NCBI GenBank assembly: GCA_964346815.1
Contig: CAYFWF010000055.1
Span: 1 to 64,000, forward strand
Length of the DNA: 64,000 nt
Direction of reading: 5' to 3'
From: CAYFWF01 sp964346815
GTDB taxonomy: Bacteria > Acidobacteriota > Aminicenantia > Aminicenantales > Aminicenantaceae
The position numbers and the translations under genes were made by a program. The stretch's first letter is position 1; every line of letters begins with the position of its first letter. Shown piece after piece: positions 17,524 through 26,298 of this stretch. The notes beneath the pieces were generated by a model. It searched no databases. It saw only the letters and a program-made list of their open reading frames with translations, and was not told the DNA's origin.

Positions 17524-18636
17524 ATGCAAGAAGCAAAGGTTGCTCTCGTTCACGACTGGTTGACAGGCCAGCGGGGAGGAGAAAAAGTTCTCGAGGCCTT
17601 TGCCGAAATATTTCCTGATGCTCCGATCTATACGCTTTTTCATTTTCCAGGAACCCAAGCAGAGGAGATAGAATACAGAACCATTCACACAAGTTTTCTC
17701 CAGAGGATGCCCTTCTTGAAGAAAAAGTATCGCTCATATCTGCCTTTGTACTCCTTGTCGGTGGAGCTTTTTGATCTTCAAGATTACGATGTCATCATTT
17801 CGAGTTCTCACTGCGTGGCCAAGGGAGCCATTCCTCAGCCTGGAGCTCTTCACATCTGTTATGTCCACTCTCCCGTCCGATATGCGTGGAATCAATATTT
17901 TTCCTATTTTGCCTCTGAAAACTTAGGGCTGTTTTCCCGTTTATTGATTCCCCCGGTGATACATCGCCTCAGACAATGGGATGTTTCGAGCTCCTGCAGA
18001 GTGGATTATTTCATCGCCAACTCCAAGGCTGTGGCTCAGCGCATCTACAGATATTACCGCAGGACAGCCGAGGTTATCCATCCGCCTGTAGATACAGAAT
18101 TCTTCCGACCAGGAGGCACGCAGAAGGAATATTTCCTGATCGTTTCTGCATTGGTCCCGTATAAGAGGATAGACCTTGCCGTAGAGGCCTTCAATCATTC
18201 TGAGGCCCCGCTCAAAATAGTGGGAACGGGACCGGAGTATAAAAAGCTCAAAAAAAAGGCAAAGAAAAATATTGATTTTCTTGGCTTCTTATCTCCGCAA
18301 GACCTTCTCCGTGTTTATCAACAGGCCAGAGCTCTGCTGCTTCCCGGTGAGGAGGATTTCGGCATCAATTCGGTGGAGGCCCAGGCCTGTGGTGTTCCTG
18401 TTCTCGCCTATGGCAAAGGGGGTGCTACCGAAACAGTTATACCGAGCCGAACGGGTCTCTTTTTCGCAGAATTGACAGCAGAGAGCGTTCAGGAAGCGAT
18501 CGACAAATTCTTGGGTATTGAATTTGAAAAATCCACTATCAGAGCCAATGCATCGAGATTTTCCCGTGAGACATTCAAAACAAATATCGCTGCTTTTTTT
18601 CAAGAAAAATGGCGCGAACATCAGAGTCAAAAATGA
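17524..18636 (+). CDS. Glycosyltransferase, GT4 family (WbaZ-like)
   Basis: A 370-residue GT-B enzyme resembling WbaZ-type mannosyltransferases: 'VALVHDWLTGQRGGEKVLEA' at the N-terminus, 'ICYVHSPVRYAWNQYF' in the middle, then 'VSALVPYKRIDLAVEAF' and the donor site 'LLPGEEDFGINSVEAQACG'. A TTG at 17488 is in frame, but that codon is the -35 of a perfect promoter, and the ATG at 17524 gives the correct family start. No Shine-Dalgarno is present, so a leaderless mRNA is likely. Its stop overlaps the next gene (ATGA). Confidence 0.88.
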   Translation: MQEAKVALVHDWLTGQRGGEKVLEAFAEIFPDAPIYTLFHFPGTQAEEIEYRTIHTSFLQRMPFLKKKYRSYLPLYSLSVELFDLQDYDVIISSSHCVAKGAIPQPGALHICYVHSPVRYAWNQYFSYFASENLGLFSRLLIPPVIHRLRQWDVSSSCRVDYFIANSKAVAQRIYRYYRRTAEVIHPPVDTEFFRPGGTQKEYFLIVSALVPYKRIDLAVEAFNHSEAPLKIVGTGPEYKKLKKKAKKNIDFLGFLSPQDLLRVYQQARALLLPGEEDFGINSVEAQACGVPVLAYGKGGATETVIPSRTGLFFAELTAESVQEAIDKFLGIEFEKSTIRANASRFSRETFKTNIAAFFQEKWREHQSQK

Positions 18637-20078
18637 TCAGAAGACAGCGGAGCGGTTTGATCTGCATGTATATCCTGAGCGACATCGTCGGAATTATCAT
18701 TTCCTATTTTTACTCGTACGGCTTTCGCTTCTACGGATTCATTTTTCCAGTAGATAAGGGAATTCCTTCTCTTAAATCTTATGTCGTCGTGCTCTTTGTC
18801 CTTTTCTTGCCCCTCCATCTGGGGATTTTTTTTCTCCAGGGATTTTATAGAAGACGGCTTAAAAGGACCGGAATCGATGACTTTTTCAAGATCACTTTTA
18901 ATGGGGTGCTGACCATCCTTGCCGTCCTGGCTATCCTTGCCTACATCAATGCCTATAGTCAAGGATCCGCCCCGCTTTTCCGTATCTCGTTCACCCTTTC
19001 CCATATATTCCTTGCCGTCTATTTTGTGGTGGTCATATTGATGATCTCTTTCCTGAGGCATCAGATTTATTTTTTCATGAAGCGCCGTTATGCCAAAGGG
19101 ATAAACTTGAAGAACGTACTTATTATCGGTGCAGGAGAAATGGGGAGAGCGGTCGGCCAGAAGCTGTCCCAGTACAAGGATCTGGGTTTTGTTGTAAAGG
19201 GTTTTCTGGATGACGGGCGTGAGGAAGGAGAATGGGTTGATGTAAATGGAGGCAGCAAGGTGCTCGGATCTCTGGATAAATTGGAGTCTTTGATCGAGAA
19301 GGAAAAGATCAGCGAGGTCTATGTAGCACTGGATTTAAAAAATTATCAAAAAATCCTCGAAACCCTCAAGGTGGTGAACAAACATGTCGTCAACATCAGA
19401 TTAGTCCCTGATCTCTTCCAGCTTCTCACTCTAAAAGCAAGGGTCGAAGATTTGGATGGCTTTCCCGTAATCAGTGTGGACGAACCTCCCTTAAAAGGTG
19501 TGATGCTGGTGATCAAACGGTTGGTGGATATCATCGCTTCGGCGGATCTTTTAGTAATATTTTCGCCTCTTTTTCTCGTCATAAGTCTCCTTATCAAACT
19601 CACATCCAAAGGACCGGTGCTCTATCATCAAGAGAGGATGGGGCTTGATGGAAAAAAATTTGTGATGCACAAATTCCGAACGATGGTGAGTGATGCCGAA
19701 TCCAAAACCGGTCCGGTCATGTGCTCCCCGAGTGATCCTCGAATAACAAAATTCGGTAGGCTCTTACGAAAATTCAGCCTGGATGAGATTCCCCAGCTCA
19801 TCAATGTCCTGAAGGGTGAGATGAGTCTGGTAGGGCCTCGTCCGGAGAGGCCAGTGTTTGTCAAAGAATTCCGGGAAAAAATACCCAAATATATGCTCAG
19901 ACATAAAGTCAAATCAGGTATTACAGGGTGGGCGCAGGTTCATGGGCTGAGACAGGATACCTCCATCGATAAAAGGCTTGAATACGATTTTTATTATATC
20001 CAGAATTGGTCTTTCAGCCTGGATCTGAAAATACTCTGGATGACACTCAGGAAAGGATTTATCGATAAAACCGTTTAA
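18633..20078 (+). CDS. Polyprenyl glycosylphosphotransferase (initiating sugar-1-P transferase)
   Basis: This membrane enzyme loads the first sugar-1-phosphate onto undecaprenyl phosphate to begin repeat-unit synthesis. The 481 residues comprise about four N-terminal membrane segments, a Rossmann-like CoA-binding domain ('NVLIIGAGEMGRAVGQKL'), a fifth hydrophobic segment ('DLLVIFSPLFLVISLLI') and the C-terminal bacterial sugar transferase domain with 'KFRTMVSDAE', 'SLDEIPQLINVLKGEMSLVG' and 'GPRPERP'. This is the WbaP/EpsE/ExoY architecture. I start it at the ATG overlapping the previous stop (18633); 18609 is also in frame. It closes the polysaccharide cluster. No flippase or polymerase is present in the window. 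Confidence 0.9.
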   Translation: MIRRQRSGLICMYILSDIVGIIISYFYSYGFRFYGFIFPVDKGIPSLKSYVVVLFVLFLPLHLGIFFLQGFYRRRLKRTGIDDFFKITFNGVLTILAVLAILAYINAYSQGSAPLFRISFTLSHIFLAVYFVVVILMISFLRHQIYFFMKRRYAKGINLKNVLIIGAGEMGRAVGQKLSQYKDLGFVVKGFLDDGREEGEWVDVNGGSKVLGSLDKLESLIEKEKISEVYVALDLKNYQKILETLKVVNKHVVNIRLVPDLFQLLTLKARVEDLDGFPVISVDEPPLKGVMLVIKRLVDIIASADLLVIFSPLFLVISLLIKLTSKGPVLYHQERMGLDGKKFVMHKFRTMVSDAESKTGPVMCSPSDPRITKFGRLLRKFSLDEIPQLINVLKGEMSLVGPRPERPVFVKEFREKIPKYMLRHKVKSGITGWAQVHGLRQDTSIDKRLEYDFYYIQNWSFSLDLKILWMTLRKGFIDKTV

Positions 20079-20133
20079 CCCGGATTCGCTTCCCTCCTCC
20101 CAAAAGCACCCTCTCGGCTTGTGATAGTCCTGG

Positions 20134-20727
20134 CTAGATATTGGGAGCTTTGGACTGGGAGTGAGAAAGAAGTTGGAAGCCCCAGCGTCCATACTGCATA
20201 CCAGAGACGAACGTCAAGAAAAATGTCAGCCCGTAGAGCCAGATCATAAAGGAAGGCTTTGTCTGGAGGACATTGAACAAAAGAACCAAGAACACGATCC
20301 CCATCTGACAGACTGTGCTCGCCTTTCCCCATATCGAGGGTGGAAAGGTTTTTTGTCCTATTCGTTTATACAGGACAAAGGCACTGACAGTGATGGCGAG
20401 GTCCCTGCCGATGATGAGGAGAGTGAGCCATAAAGGAATCGAGTTGGGTTGGCTTACAGATTTTATGCTCAGGATGATGACCGATGCGGTCATGAGCAAT
20501 TTATCTGCAGCCGGGTCGAGCAGCCCCCCGATCTTTGTTTTCTGGTTCCAAATGCGGGCTGCCATTCCATCCAGAAGGTCTGTCGAGCCGGCCATGAAAA
20601 AGACCACTAACGCCCAGAGGTTTTTTTGACGTATCAGCAGATAGAGAAAGAGAGGGATCAGGAGAATGCGAACAAGGCTAAAAAAGTTGGCTGCTGTCCA
20701 AATGGTTTCTTTTTTCTCTCCATTCAT
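20134..20727 (-). CDS. pgsA: CDP-alcohol phosphatidyltransferase, probably phosphatidylglycerophosphate synthase
   Basis: PgsA joins CDP-diacylglycerol and glycerol-3-phosphate to begin phosphatidylglycerol synthesis at the inner membrane. The 197-residue protein has the signature D-x2-DG-x2-AR-x8-G-x3-D-x3-D, seen as DLLDGMAARIWNQKTKIGG and then LLDPAAD. It has about five hydrophobic segments, starting 'FFSLVRILLIPLFLYLLI'. Length and motif fit PgsA better than phosphatidylserine synthase, though other family members cannot be fully excluded. It lies at the end of the minus-strand run from 25427. Confidence 0.85.
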   Translation of the reverse strand: MNGEKKETIWTAANFFSLVRILLIPLFLYLLIRQKNLWALVVFFMAGSTDLLDGMAARIWNQKTKIGGLLDPAADKLLMTASVIILSIKSVSQPNSIPLWLTLLIIGRDLAITVSAFVLYKRIGQKTFPPSIWGKASTVCQMGIVFLVLLFNVLQTKPSFMIWLYGLTFFLTFVSGMQYGRWGFQLLSHSQSKAPNI

Positions 20728-20783
20728 CGATCACGCTCGTAGGGAGCTCAAAGGCAGCTCGATGTGGCCTACAGGTCGGATAT

Positions 20784-22109
20784 TTATTTAATCAGATTCA
20801 AGATGATATCCAGGAGTTTTATGGCTTCCTGCCCTGATACAGGCACGTCTGGTTTAAATGTTCGGTCTATAGAGAGACTCATGATATCGTAGGAGATAAT
20901 CTCGATAATAGGCTGATAATAATAATTATCCGGCAGCACATCGGAAATCTGGATTCTTTCAGGGGAGATCTGCTGTATGAACCTGAATCCTTTTTCTTCA
21001 AGATACTCGACGAGCCTCAGAAGAATTTCCGCCATTTCCGCTCGAGTAATGATTTTTTTTGGCCGGAAGGTGTGATTTGGATAGATATCCAGAAGACCGA
21101 GAGATGTCATTTTAAGTATATAGTCCGATGCCCATGAAGTGGCAATGTCGATGATGATATCCGGCCTCTCCGAGGGCTCTTCCAGAAAATCTTTGAATTT
21201 GACTGCCAGGAGAGCTGCCATTTCTTCTTTGGATAAGGCTTCGGAGGTGATTATGGCATTATACTGACTGGGCAGTTCGAAGATACCCAGCCTGTTTTTC
21301 AAAATTTCTATTCTCTGTTTGTATTCTTGATTCTCGGGTTCCAGCTCTGCTAATTTCTCGTAAACATCGAGAGCCTTCTCGTTCTCGTTGGTAAAGAAAA
21401 GAGCTTCGCCGTATTTATGGAGGATGTCGATGTTTTCAGGCTCGTTTTTACTTGCTGCTTCCAAATGGACCAATGCATTTTCATAATTGTCTTCATCGAG
21501 AAAGATATCAGCCAAAGCCAGATGAGCTTCTGTGGATTCGGGAGAATAATAAAGAGCCTTCAGGAAGGTTGCCTTACTGCTCTCGATATCTCCTGAAGAA
21601 AGAGAGAGCCTTCCCTCTTCCAGAAATTCTTCTGTCTTTTTGAGTTTTAGGGTTTCATATTGCGGAGACACCCAGGGATGATCCGGATCGCTTTTGAGGA
21701 TTTCCCTGTATTGAGCGAAAGCAAGATCTTCCTGTCCTTTTTTCTGGTAAACTTGGGCCAAACCTAAGTGAATGATATTCATATCTGGGGAATATCTCTC
21801 GGCAGCTTTGAAAAAGTCTTCGGCTAAGTCAAGGTCATTCATCATGAAATATGCATAGCCCATGCCGACATAATAGAAAGGATTTTGTTCGCTGAGTTTA
21901 GAGAGAGATTTTCTTGCTTTGCTCCCCTCTCCCTGCTTGAGATTCTTCCAGGCATCTTCTATGATGATTCTTTCATCCAAGGTGAGTTCTGTAACAAGAG
22001 ATTGGGGAAGATTCCCCACATAAAGGGAAGGAGGCGGAGGTTGGTAAGTGGCGCATGCTCCAAGCAGGAATGCTATGGGAAGGCACACAGAGAATGCTTT
22101 TTTCACCAA
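20784..22109 (-). CDS. TPR-repeat lipoprotein with C-terminal SLH-like domains
   Basis: A 441-residue exported protein. The signal peptide ends in the lipobox LLGAC (Cys19), so it should be a lipoprotein. Residues about 45-280 are tetratricopeptide repeats, e.g. 'AFAQYREILKSDPDHPWVSP' and 'ALDVYEKLAELEPENQEYK'. The C-terminal third resembles S-layer homology repeats: 'ASDYILKMTSLGLLDIYPN', 'TFRPKKIITRAEMAEILLRL', and 'TFKPDVPVSGQEAIKLLDII'. SLH domains bind cell-wall polymers, so this may be a scaffold linking the outer membrane to the wall. It overlaps hflX by 7 bp. The specific role is unknown. Confidence 0.75.
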   Translation of the reverse strand: MVKKAFSVCLPIAFLLGACATYQPPPPSLYVGNLPQSLVTELTLDERIIIEDAWKNLKQGEGSKARKSLSKLSEQNPFYYVGMGYAYFMMNDLDLAEDFFKAAERYSPDMNIIHLGLAQVYQKKGQEDLAFAQYREILKSDPDHPWVSPQYETLKLKKTEEFLEEGRLSLSSGDIESSKATFLKALYYSPESTEAHLALADIFLDEDNYENALVHLEAASKNEPENIDILHKYGEALFFTNENEKALDVYEKLAELEPENQEYKQRIEILKNRLGIFELPSQYNAIITSEALSKEEMAALLAVKFKDFLEEPSERPDIIIDIATSWASDYILKMTSLGLLDIYPNHTFRPKKIITRAEMAEILLRLVEYLEEKGFRFIQQISPERIQISDVLPDNYYYQPIIEIISYDIMSLSIDRTFKPDVPVSGQEAIKLLDIILNLIK

Positions 22110-23365
22110 TTTGCTTCTCCTCTTTTTATATAGGCCATAAAGTTTAGTATAAGTTTCGGGTCTGCCATTATTTTAATTTCCACATTATCTCGATTTTCTC
22201 TCTTTTTTAGCACAATTGACCAGTTTGAGAAAGAGGAAACCATATTTTTTTTGGACCTCGGAATACGCAGATAATAAGGTTTCATCTTTTTGAAGAGAAA
22301 GGAGTGAAGCTTTTTTTTGAGGTCGAATATGCCGTCTCCGGTCTTGGCTGAGACATAGACAGAGCTGTTCAGCGAATTCTGATTCCTCCTGAGGAAAGTC
22401 CGCGTGTTTGGCAGCAAATCTATTTTGTTGAAAATATTTATCACAGGAATACTCCCCACCCCGAGATCATCAAGAATTTGGCCCACGGCTTTTATCTGCG
22501 TGTCACAGGAGGAGGCATGAATATCTATGACGTGGAGAATACAATCGGCTTCCTTTATCTCCTCGAGTGTGGCTTTGAAAGCTTCAATCAGTTCCACAGG
22601 AAGTTTCTTCACGAAGCCCACCGTGTCGTTGAGGAAGAAATACAGGCCGTCAGAGAAGTTGACTCGGCGAAGGACTGGGTCCAAGGTGGCAAATGGCTGG
22701 GAGGATGTGAACATTTCAGCCTGGGTGAGAGAATTGAATAGCGTGGATTTTCCGGCATTGGTGTATCCTACGAGCGAGACGAGAGGAACAGGACCTTTTT
22801 GGCGGCTCTTCCTCTGATGGGCTCGGCGTCTCTGGATTCTGAGAATGTCTTTGTTTATTTTTGATATTCGTTCCTGGATTCTTCTTCTGTCTTCCTCCAG
22901 CTTTTTTTCTCCGGGACCGCGGGTGCCGATTCCTCCGCCCAGCCGGGAGAGAGATTTTCCTTTTCCCAAGAGGCGGGGAAGAAGATAATTCAACTGAGCC
23001 AATTCTACCTGGAGCTTTCCTTCTCTGCTGTGAGCGCGTTGAGCGAAAATATCCAGGATGAGTTGGGTCCTATCGATAATTTTTCCTTTTATCTTATCTT
23101 CGAGGCTCCTCTGCTGGATAGGGGATATGTTGTGATCAAAGAGGATGAGGTCAGCATCGAGTTCCTTTTTTAAACGTATAACCTCTTCAACCTTACCTTC
23201 TCCGATGAAATATTTCGGGGAAATCTTGGGACGGAATTGGTAGATCTCATGGACGATCTCGGCTCCAGCAGACCGGGCTAATCCCCTGAGCTCTTGCATG
23301 GACTCTTCGGCATTTATCTGTTCTTTCTTGTTCGAGGCAAGATGTATGAGTATGGCTTTTTCCAT
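22103..23365 (-). CDS. hflX: Ribosome-associated GTPase HflX
   Basis: HflX is a conserved GTPase that splits stalled or stressed 70S ribosomes. The 420-residue protein has the HflX N-terminal domain, the Gly-rich linker 'GGIGTRGPGEKKLEEDRRRI', then the G domain: G1 VGYTNAGKSTLFN, G3 NDTVGFVKKLP, and G4 INIFNKIDL. It sits 2 bp after miaA, a common pairing; hfq, often between them in Proteobacteria, is absent here. Confidence 0.95.
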   Translation of the reverse strand: MEKAILIHLASNKKEQINAEESMQELRGLARSAGAEIVHEIYQFRPKISPKYFIGEGKVEEVIRLKKELDADLILFDHNISPIQQRSLEDKIKGKIIDRTQLILDIFAQRAHSREGKLQVELAQLNYLLPRLLGKGKSLSRLGGGIGTRGPGEKKLEEDRRRIQERISKINKDILRIQRRRAHQRKSRQKGPVPLVSLVGYTNAGKSTLFNSLTQAEMFTSSQPFATLDPVLRRVNFSDGLYFFLNDTVGFVKKLPVELIEAFKATLEEIKEADCILHVIDIHASSCDTQIKAVGQILDDLGVGSIPVINIFNKIDLLPNTRTFLRRNQNSLNSSVYVSAKTGDGIFDLKKKLHSFLFKKMKPYYLRIPRSKKNMVSSFSNWSIVLKKRENRDNVEIKIMADPKLILNFMAYIKRGEANW

Positions 23366-23367
23366 TT

Positions 23368-24291
23368 TTATCTCAAATTATCTTTAACAGTCCGGACTAC
23401 AGAGGTAAATTCATCTGGAGAGAACCAAAGAATCCCTTCCATTTTCCTGAACCATGTCATCTGTCTTTTGGCATAGTGTCTCGTTTCTTTTTTGGTAGCC
23501 TCGATAGCCTCTTCTAAGGTTATCTTTCCATTGAGGTGTTTGATTACGTTTTTATAGCCTAAAGCTCGAAAAGGAGGAGAAGTTTCCTCCACTCCTTGCT
23601 TGAGAAGTTCTTTCACTTCTCTGACTATGCCTTTTTGAAACATTTTGTCAACTCGCTCTTCGATTTTCTGGTAAAGAAAACCTCTCTCTAATTTTAGCCC
23701 AATTTTGATTGTATTGAAATCCCGGACAAAGGAATGAGTATTGGCGAAGTGTTCTGAAAGGGGCTTTTTTGTTGACAGAAAGACTTCGAGAGCTCTGATG
23801 ATACGGATTTTGTCTTTTTCCCCGATCCTTTTTCCAGAGACAGGATCGACTTTCTCCAGTTTTTTTCTCAAGGATTTTAATCCCTTATCCTGGGCCTCTT
23901 GTTCGAGCTTTTTACGGATGAAGAGATTCTTTCCCCCTCCGGGAAACAGTCCATTCAGGAGGGCTTTCAGATACAATCCGGTTCCTCCTGTGATTAGGGG
24001 GAGGTTCCCCCTTTCTTGAATCTCTTGGACGGCCTTTAACGCATATTTGACAAAGTCGGCTGCTGTGAACTGGACGGTGGGTTCAACGATGCTAAGAAGA
24101 TGATGGGGGATGTCTTCTCTTTGTTCCGGAGGTATTTTATCTGTTCCGATATCAAAGCCTCTGTAAACCTGCATGGAATCACAACTGATGATTTCGCCGT
24201 TGAAACGTTTAGCTAATTCGATGGATACAGCACTTTTTCCGACTGCGGTAGGTCCCAGGACAATGACGAGATTCTTTGCTTTAGATGCCAA
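23368..24291 (-). CDS. miaA: tRNA dimethylallyltransferase
   Basis: MiaA transfers a dimethylallyl group to A37 of tRNAs that read UNN codons. The 307-residue protein has the P-loop GPTAVGKS (13-20), the conserved 'GEIISCDSMQVYRGFDIGTD', 'IPHHLLSIVEP', 'FTAADF' and 'GGTGLYLKALLNG' segments, and the C-terminal 'TRHYAKRQMTWFRK'. The first usable start is a TTG (24289-24291) with no obvious ribosome binding site, because a stop lies just upstream in frame; translation may be coupled to the small ORF that overlaps this codon. Confidence 0.93.
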   Translation of the reverse strand: MASKAKNLVIVLGPTAVGKSAVSIELAKRFNGEIISCDSMQVYRGFDIGTDKIPPEQREDIPHHLLSIVEPTVQFTAADFVKYALKAVQEIQERGNLPLITGGTGLYLKALLNGLFPGGGKNLFIRKKLEQEAQDKGLKSLRKKLEKVDPVSGKRIGEKDKIRIIRALEVFLSTKKPLSEHFANTHSFVRDFNTIKIGLKLERGFLYQKIEERVDKMFQKGIVREVKELLKQGVEETSPPFRALGYKNVIKHLNGKITLEEAIEATKKETRHYAKRQMTWFRKMEGILWFSPDEFTSVVRTVKDNLR

Positions 24292-24370
24292 TTTTGATCA
24301 GGAAAACAAGGGTAATCAGAGTAAGAAAAATCAAAAGGGCAAAAATCTGTTTTCTTCTTAAGTTAAGCAC
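24281..24370 (-). CDS. Possible 29-residue hydrophobic peptide
   Basis: A GTG-started frame of 29 codons overlaps both neighbours: its start overlaps the stop of the PATAN-like gene, and its stop overlaps the TTG start of miaA. The product has a basic N-terminus (LRRKQ) followed by one uninterrupted hydrophobic stretch (about residues 8-29), as in single-pass membrane peptides. No ribosome binding site is seen. It might be a real small protein, a coupling peptide for miaA, or chance. Confidence 0.3.
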   Translation of the reverse strand: MLNLRRKQIFALLIFLTLITLVFLIKIGI

Positions 24371-25427
24371 TGATTTTATCAAGGTTTTTTATCAGAATGG
24401 ACTCCGACTCATTCCCCAGGGTTTTTTTCACGGCAAGAATTTCAGCCGACAGGATTTCATTCAAAGATTTAATAAGCTTCAGTCTAGCCTCTCTATCGGC
24501 GAGGATCATGTTCGACTTGAACCCAGATTGGAGTTCGATCTTCCCGTTCATGTTGAGCCTGATATTTTGGAAATGCGGTGATAGATGAGGTTTGACATCT
24601 TCGACTGATTTTTCTAAAAAATTGAGTGCGACTGGTCCCAGTTCTTTGGATACGTATTTGAAGATATAGGAACACTTTGCATTGAAGGTGTCGAATATTT
24701 TATGAAGCTCGGCTGCGGAAAATTCCTGGAGCGGCTTGTTGGGCGTACTCAAAGCAGAGGAGCCGATAATACCCAGGCTTAAGAGAGCAAAGATGGCCTT
24801 TTTGGTCGCTTTCAACCCGAGTGCACTTGATTCATAAATATCTCCGAGATTGTTCTGATTTTGCAGAATTCTGAGTATGTATTTCTCGAACGGCTTGAGT
24901 TGGATCGAATCTGAATAGCGAAATGAAAGGCTCTGAAGACGCTCCGTTTTTTTCGGGATATGGGCATCGATGATATCAAAATTCTGCATTTGGTACACGC
25001 CCTCGTGAAGAAAAGCGAGAGTTGGGATAGTGAAGAAAATGGGTGAATCCTGCAGCTCTTCCTCCGCTGCAAATGAATATTCTATAGGAAACTGGTCGAA
25101 AAAAGGAAAAAACTCCTCTCTGGCAAATGTTTCCATGTGGTTCCACAGCTGTGCCGGAGAAAAGATTTCAGAATCAAGAAGAAAGGCGAGAAGAGGCCGC
25201 TTGGATTTTTTGGGTTGATCCTCATATTTTTTCACTTTGGAGGGAGTCAGAATTTTCTTCGCTGCCAGGTCACGGAGAAAAGAACTCTGGTCAAAAGAAC
25301 CTTTATCGATTGCGATATCACCTTCCTTCAAGCGGATTGTTTTTTGTTGCGCTTTGGTTCTCAAGAGCAGATGACCGGTGTTTTTCGACTCCCATAAAGG
25401 GAAGAGGATCTGGGTCAGAAGAGCCAT
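24363..25427 (-). CDS. PATAN/DUF4388-like hypothetical protein
   Basis: A 354-residue soluble protein. The N-terminal region ('ESKNTGHLLLRTKAQQKTIR', 'LKEGDIAIDKGSF') resembles the PATAN/DUF4388 domain, found in gliding, chemosensory and response-regulator proteins, where a short beta-barrel reads 'G-x-L-x-L... G-x-I-x-x-A'. Residues about 60-120 look like a related linker ('LLAFLLDSEIFSPAQLWNHM'). The remaining 200 residues are helical without a recognised motif. It starts an operon-like run with miaA, hflX, the TPR/SLH lipoprotein and pgsA. The ATG has no ribosome binding site and lies 6 nt from a -10, so it is probably leaderless. Function is unknown. Confidence 0.6.
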   Translation of the reverse strand: MALLTQILFPLWESKNTGHLLLRTKAQQKTIRLKEGDIAIDKGSFDQSSFLRDLAAKKILTPSKVKKYEDQPKKSKRPLLAFLLDSEIFSPAQLWNHMETFAREEFFPFFDQFPIEYSFAAEEELQDSPIFFTIPTLAFLHEGVYQMQNFDIIDAHIPKKTERLQSLSFRYSDSIQLKPFEKYILRILQNQNNLGDIYESSALGLKATKKAIFALLSLGIIGSSALSTPNKPLQEFSAAELHKIFDTFNAKCSYIFKYVSKELGPVALNFLEKSVEDVKPHLSPHFQNIRLNMNGKIELQSGFKSNMILADREARLKLIKSLNEILSAEILAVKKTLGNESESILIKNLDKISA

Positions 25428-25433
25428 ATGTTT

Positions 25434-25462
25434 ACTTTATAAATCCCCGGGCGGGATGTCAA
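25434..25462 (-). promoter_or_regulatory. Promoter with leaderless geometry, PATAN-miaA-hflX operon
   Basis: On the minus strand: TTGACA (25462-25457), 17 bp, TAAAGT (25439-25434), with an overlapping TATAAA (25441-25436) at 15 bp. With the first choice the transcription start coincides with the ATG at 25427. Confidence 0.65.
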
Positions 25463-25593
25463 TAGAACGGGCATCAAGCCAGCTTGCTTTCGGACGCAGC
25501 TTGGCTGAACATCTAAGAGATTGCTGCGGAGACAGGGATGCCTGTATTTCAGAGAAGGCGAGACATGTGGCGAGAGCATAGATGGGTTTATTC

Positions 25594-26298
25594 CTACCCT
25601 GTGAAGCGTAAATTCAATAATGCAAGAGCGATATTGAAGAGACTCTTCATGAGCCAGAAACTGTAAGAGAGGATAAACCCTTTCTTCAGTTCACATTTGA
25701 ATATGTAGGAAAGCGCATAACCTAAAACACCGAAGAGCCAGAGCTGGAAGAGATCAAACTGAGAAAGAATGATGAAGGCCGGAGATGTCACCTCTAATTT
25801 GGGGAAAAAGAGCGCCAAGCTTGTGGTGGTTTGAAACACGGACTTGCGGGTTAGAATCAGGAATGAGCGCAGGGCGTTGCCTAGAATAAGGTTGATGATG
25901 CTGGCATGGATCAGTGCCGAAAAAACTTGGACGAATTTTCCTTCTGTGGAAATGAGCCGCCCCATTCCGAGAATGATGAGACTCTGTATCAGGAAGATGA
26001 TGAGAATGGATATCGGCTGCAGAAGCATGCCGATAATGATCATGAATTGCGGAGGATTTTTTAGAAATTCCAGTCTCTGGTTAAAAGCCTCTTCCCCTAA
26101 TCTTTCCCTGAGTCTTGTATTGTTCTCAAGGGCATCAATCTGATCCTGTTGGAGGTAGGGGCCAATGATGTAGAAGTAGACGATGACAGCGATAAGGAGG
26201 ACGATGAGGACATCTGCCCACCGCGGTTTTTCAGATAGAGCCTTGAATGTTTCCTTTGGATTGATGAATACACCAAGGAATCGGTTAATGAAGCTCAT
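25594..26298 (-). CDS. YIP1-family integral membrane protein
   Basis: A 234-residue membrane protein of the Yip1 domain family: a short cytoplasmic start 'RFLGVFINPKETFKALSEKP', then about five hydrophobic segments, including 'DVLIVLLIAVIVYFYIIG' and 'PISILIIFLIQSLIILGMG'. The open frame extends to 26484 inside the ABC gene, but the ATG at 26298 has CAGGAGG seven bases upstream and gives the family N-terminus. It overlaps the ABC ATPase end by 14 bp, so it is the third gene of an adaptor-ATPase-YIP1 operon, where an FtsX/MacB permease would normally be expected. Confidence 0.8.
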   Translation of the reverse strand: MSFINRFLGVFINPKETFKALSEKPRWADVLIVLLIAVIVYFYIIGPYLQQDQIDALENNTRLRERLGEEAFNQRLEFLKNPPQFMIIIGMLLQPISILIIFLIQSLIILGMGRLISTEGKFVQVFSALIHASIINLILGNALRSFLILTRKSVFQTTTSLALFFPKLEVTSPAFIILSQFDLFQLWLFGVLGYALSYIFKCELKKGFILSYSFWLMKSLFNIALALLNLRFTG

